This document shows positions 20,708 to 21,420 of a stretch of 21,420 nucleotides of DNA, piece after piece; the first letter of the stretch is position 1; every line of letters begins with the position of its first letter. The notes under the pieces were generated by a model. That model ran no database searches. It had not been told where the DNA came from and worked only from the letters and a program-made list of their open reading frames with translations. The DNA comes from a virus. The translations under genes and the position numbers were made by a program. The stretch is from positions 1-21,420 of the IMG/VR virus record IMGVR_UViG_3300038301_000339. The stretch is one strand, 5' to 3'.

Positions 20708-21420
20708 ATGAAGGTAAAGCTACCACAGTCTGTTATTAAAGGACTTCGTACAGGTCTTGAGTTATACGCCAAAGGTCTTGGAGGCAAAGGGCTGGTAGAC
20801 GATACGATCCGAATGGCTCGTACAGGCGTTCGCACAGGCATGTGGGACGAGTGGAAAGTCGTTAAAGCAAGCGCATGGTTTGCCCGACACGTAGCCGATC
20901 GTACTCGCATGACGAACCCAAAGTCTTGGAACCAAGCGCCTCGCTACTCCCCAGCATATGTCGCATGGGCTTTGTGGGGAGATGATGGTACGAACTCAGG
21001 TAAACGGTGGATTGACAAAAAGGCTAAAGAGTTGAAGGCGCAGGGGGTTAAAGCCTCACCGCGTAAGAATCCGCAAAATAAGAAAGGCATGTCAAAAACC
21101 ACTGACTATCATCGAGCGGGAGCCGCTGCATGGTCTGAGCTAGGCATCTTCCCTTTGGCGCACCCCGACGGGCTTAGTACTCTGTGGCTGGCAATGTATG
21201 GATCCCCATTACCTGCCGACAGTCCGACTGGTTTAAGCCGCGCATGGCGAAAAGCGGGCAGTAAGGAAATGATTGCCGCGCTCAGGGATTTGCGGAACGG
21301 GACTGTATTGCCACGTACCAAAGGGGTACGGTTGCACCATTCTATCCTCAAAGGAGATTCCCAAGACATAATAGACTCGATCATACGGTCGGGGTTAAGG
21401 GCAGACCCTAAAGGCGTGGG
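20708..21420 (+). CDS. Late protein with RKNP motif and start of an ART-like domain (partial)
   Basis: ATG 20708 lies 2 nt after the previous stop; the frame stays open to the window end (237 residues seen). The N-terminal part has a helical, basic region (RTGVRTGMWDEWKVVKAS) and RYSPAYVAWALWGDDGTNSGKRW, a pattern I recall from phage structural proteins. KGLGGKG lies at about 17-23. SPRKNPQ (RKNP at 119-122) starts a linker to a second domain. Near the end, GVRLHHS (H210, H211) followed by IIDSIIRSGL matches the first motif and helix of the ADP-ribosyltransferase fold, as in the gene at 468. If right, this is a structural protein carrying an NAD-using enzyme. The catalytic remainder is outside the window. 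Confidence 0.6.
   Translation, partial: MKVKLPQSVIKGLRTGLELYAKGLGGKGLVDDTIRMARTGVRTGMWDEWKVVKASAWFARHVADRTRMTNPKSWNQAPRYSPAYVAWALWGDDGTNSGKRWIDKKAKELKAQGVKASPRKNPQNKKGMSKTTDYHRAGAAAWSELGIFPLAHPDGLSTLWLAMYGSPLPADSPTGLSRAWRKAGSKEMIAALRDLRNGTVLPRTKGVRLHHSILKGDSQDIIDSIIRSGLRADPKGV

Noticed and set aside
1-21420. tRNA, rRNA, CRISPR arrays, insertion sequences
   Set aside because: No cloverleaf-like segment with a CCA-type end, rRNA-like block, regular spaced repeats or transposase motif was seen by eye; a covariance-model search was not possible here.

Overview
The window is a block of bacterial virus (phage) or phage-like extrachromosomal DNA. Every supported gene lies on the + strand, genes are packed with ATGA/TAATG overlaps, and most starts have purine-rich Shine-Dalgarno sites, which points to a bacterial host. 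I see no integrase, transposase, tRNA, CRISPR array, terminase, portal or recognisable capsid/tail gene, so neither the virion type nor the host phylum can be named. The two end genes run off the window.

Layout. (1) 1-1640: the tail of an unknown gene, a small acidic protein, an ADP-ribosyltransferase-fold protein (YHGTS motif) and a small zinc-ribbon protein. (2) 1641-2231: about 590 bp without a credible gene. It holds five copies of a 9-mer (TTGACCCCC/GGGGGTCAA), two overlapping hairpins, several palindromes and a repeated CTAAGCTATACAA box, and is a good candidate for an origin or control region. (3) 2232-10753: a replication operon. It encodes a ribbon-helix-helix-like protein, a fused PrimPol primase and VirE-type helicase, a Cas4/AddB-like PD-(D/E)XK nuclease with four Fe-S-type cysteines, a small HTH protein, an SF2/SNF2-type helicase, a possible ssDNA-binding protein and a family A DNA polymerase with intact 3'-5' exonuclease motifs. 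Together they could prime, unwind, copy and process DNA. (4) 10837-21420: a long late-type operon. Twelve of its fifteen genes encode proteins with transmembrane segments, mostly one segment at the extreme C-terminus followed by a short, mostly Lys/Arg-bearing tail. Among them are a transglutaminase-like C-H-D protein, a 534-residue protein built from small domains joined by six RKNP linkers, a Nudix hydrolase, a His-rich three-repeat protein, a membrane-anchored M15 (VanY-like) peptidase and, cut by the window end, a protein with another RKNP motif and the start of a second ADP-ribosyltransferase-like domain.

The most unusual part is the late operon. It combines many tail-anchored small proteins, mostly even cysteine counts, a recurrent hydrophobic-x-G-[LVF]-G motif near N-termini (resembling GXG-type virion maturation sites), a 19-bp exact repeat encoding GLGLSW in two different genes, and RKNP linkers. 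I infer a membrane-containing virion or an envelope-spanning DNA-delivery apparatus, possibly matured by proteolysis. This is a hypothesis, not a demonstrated system.
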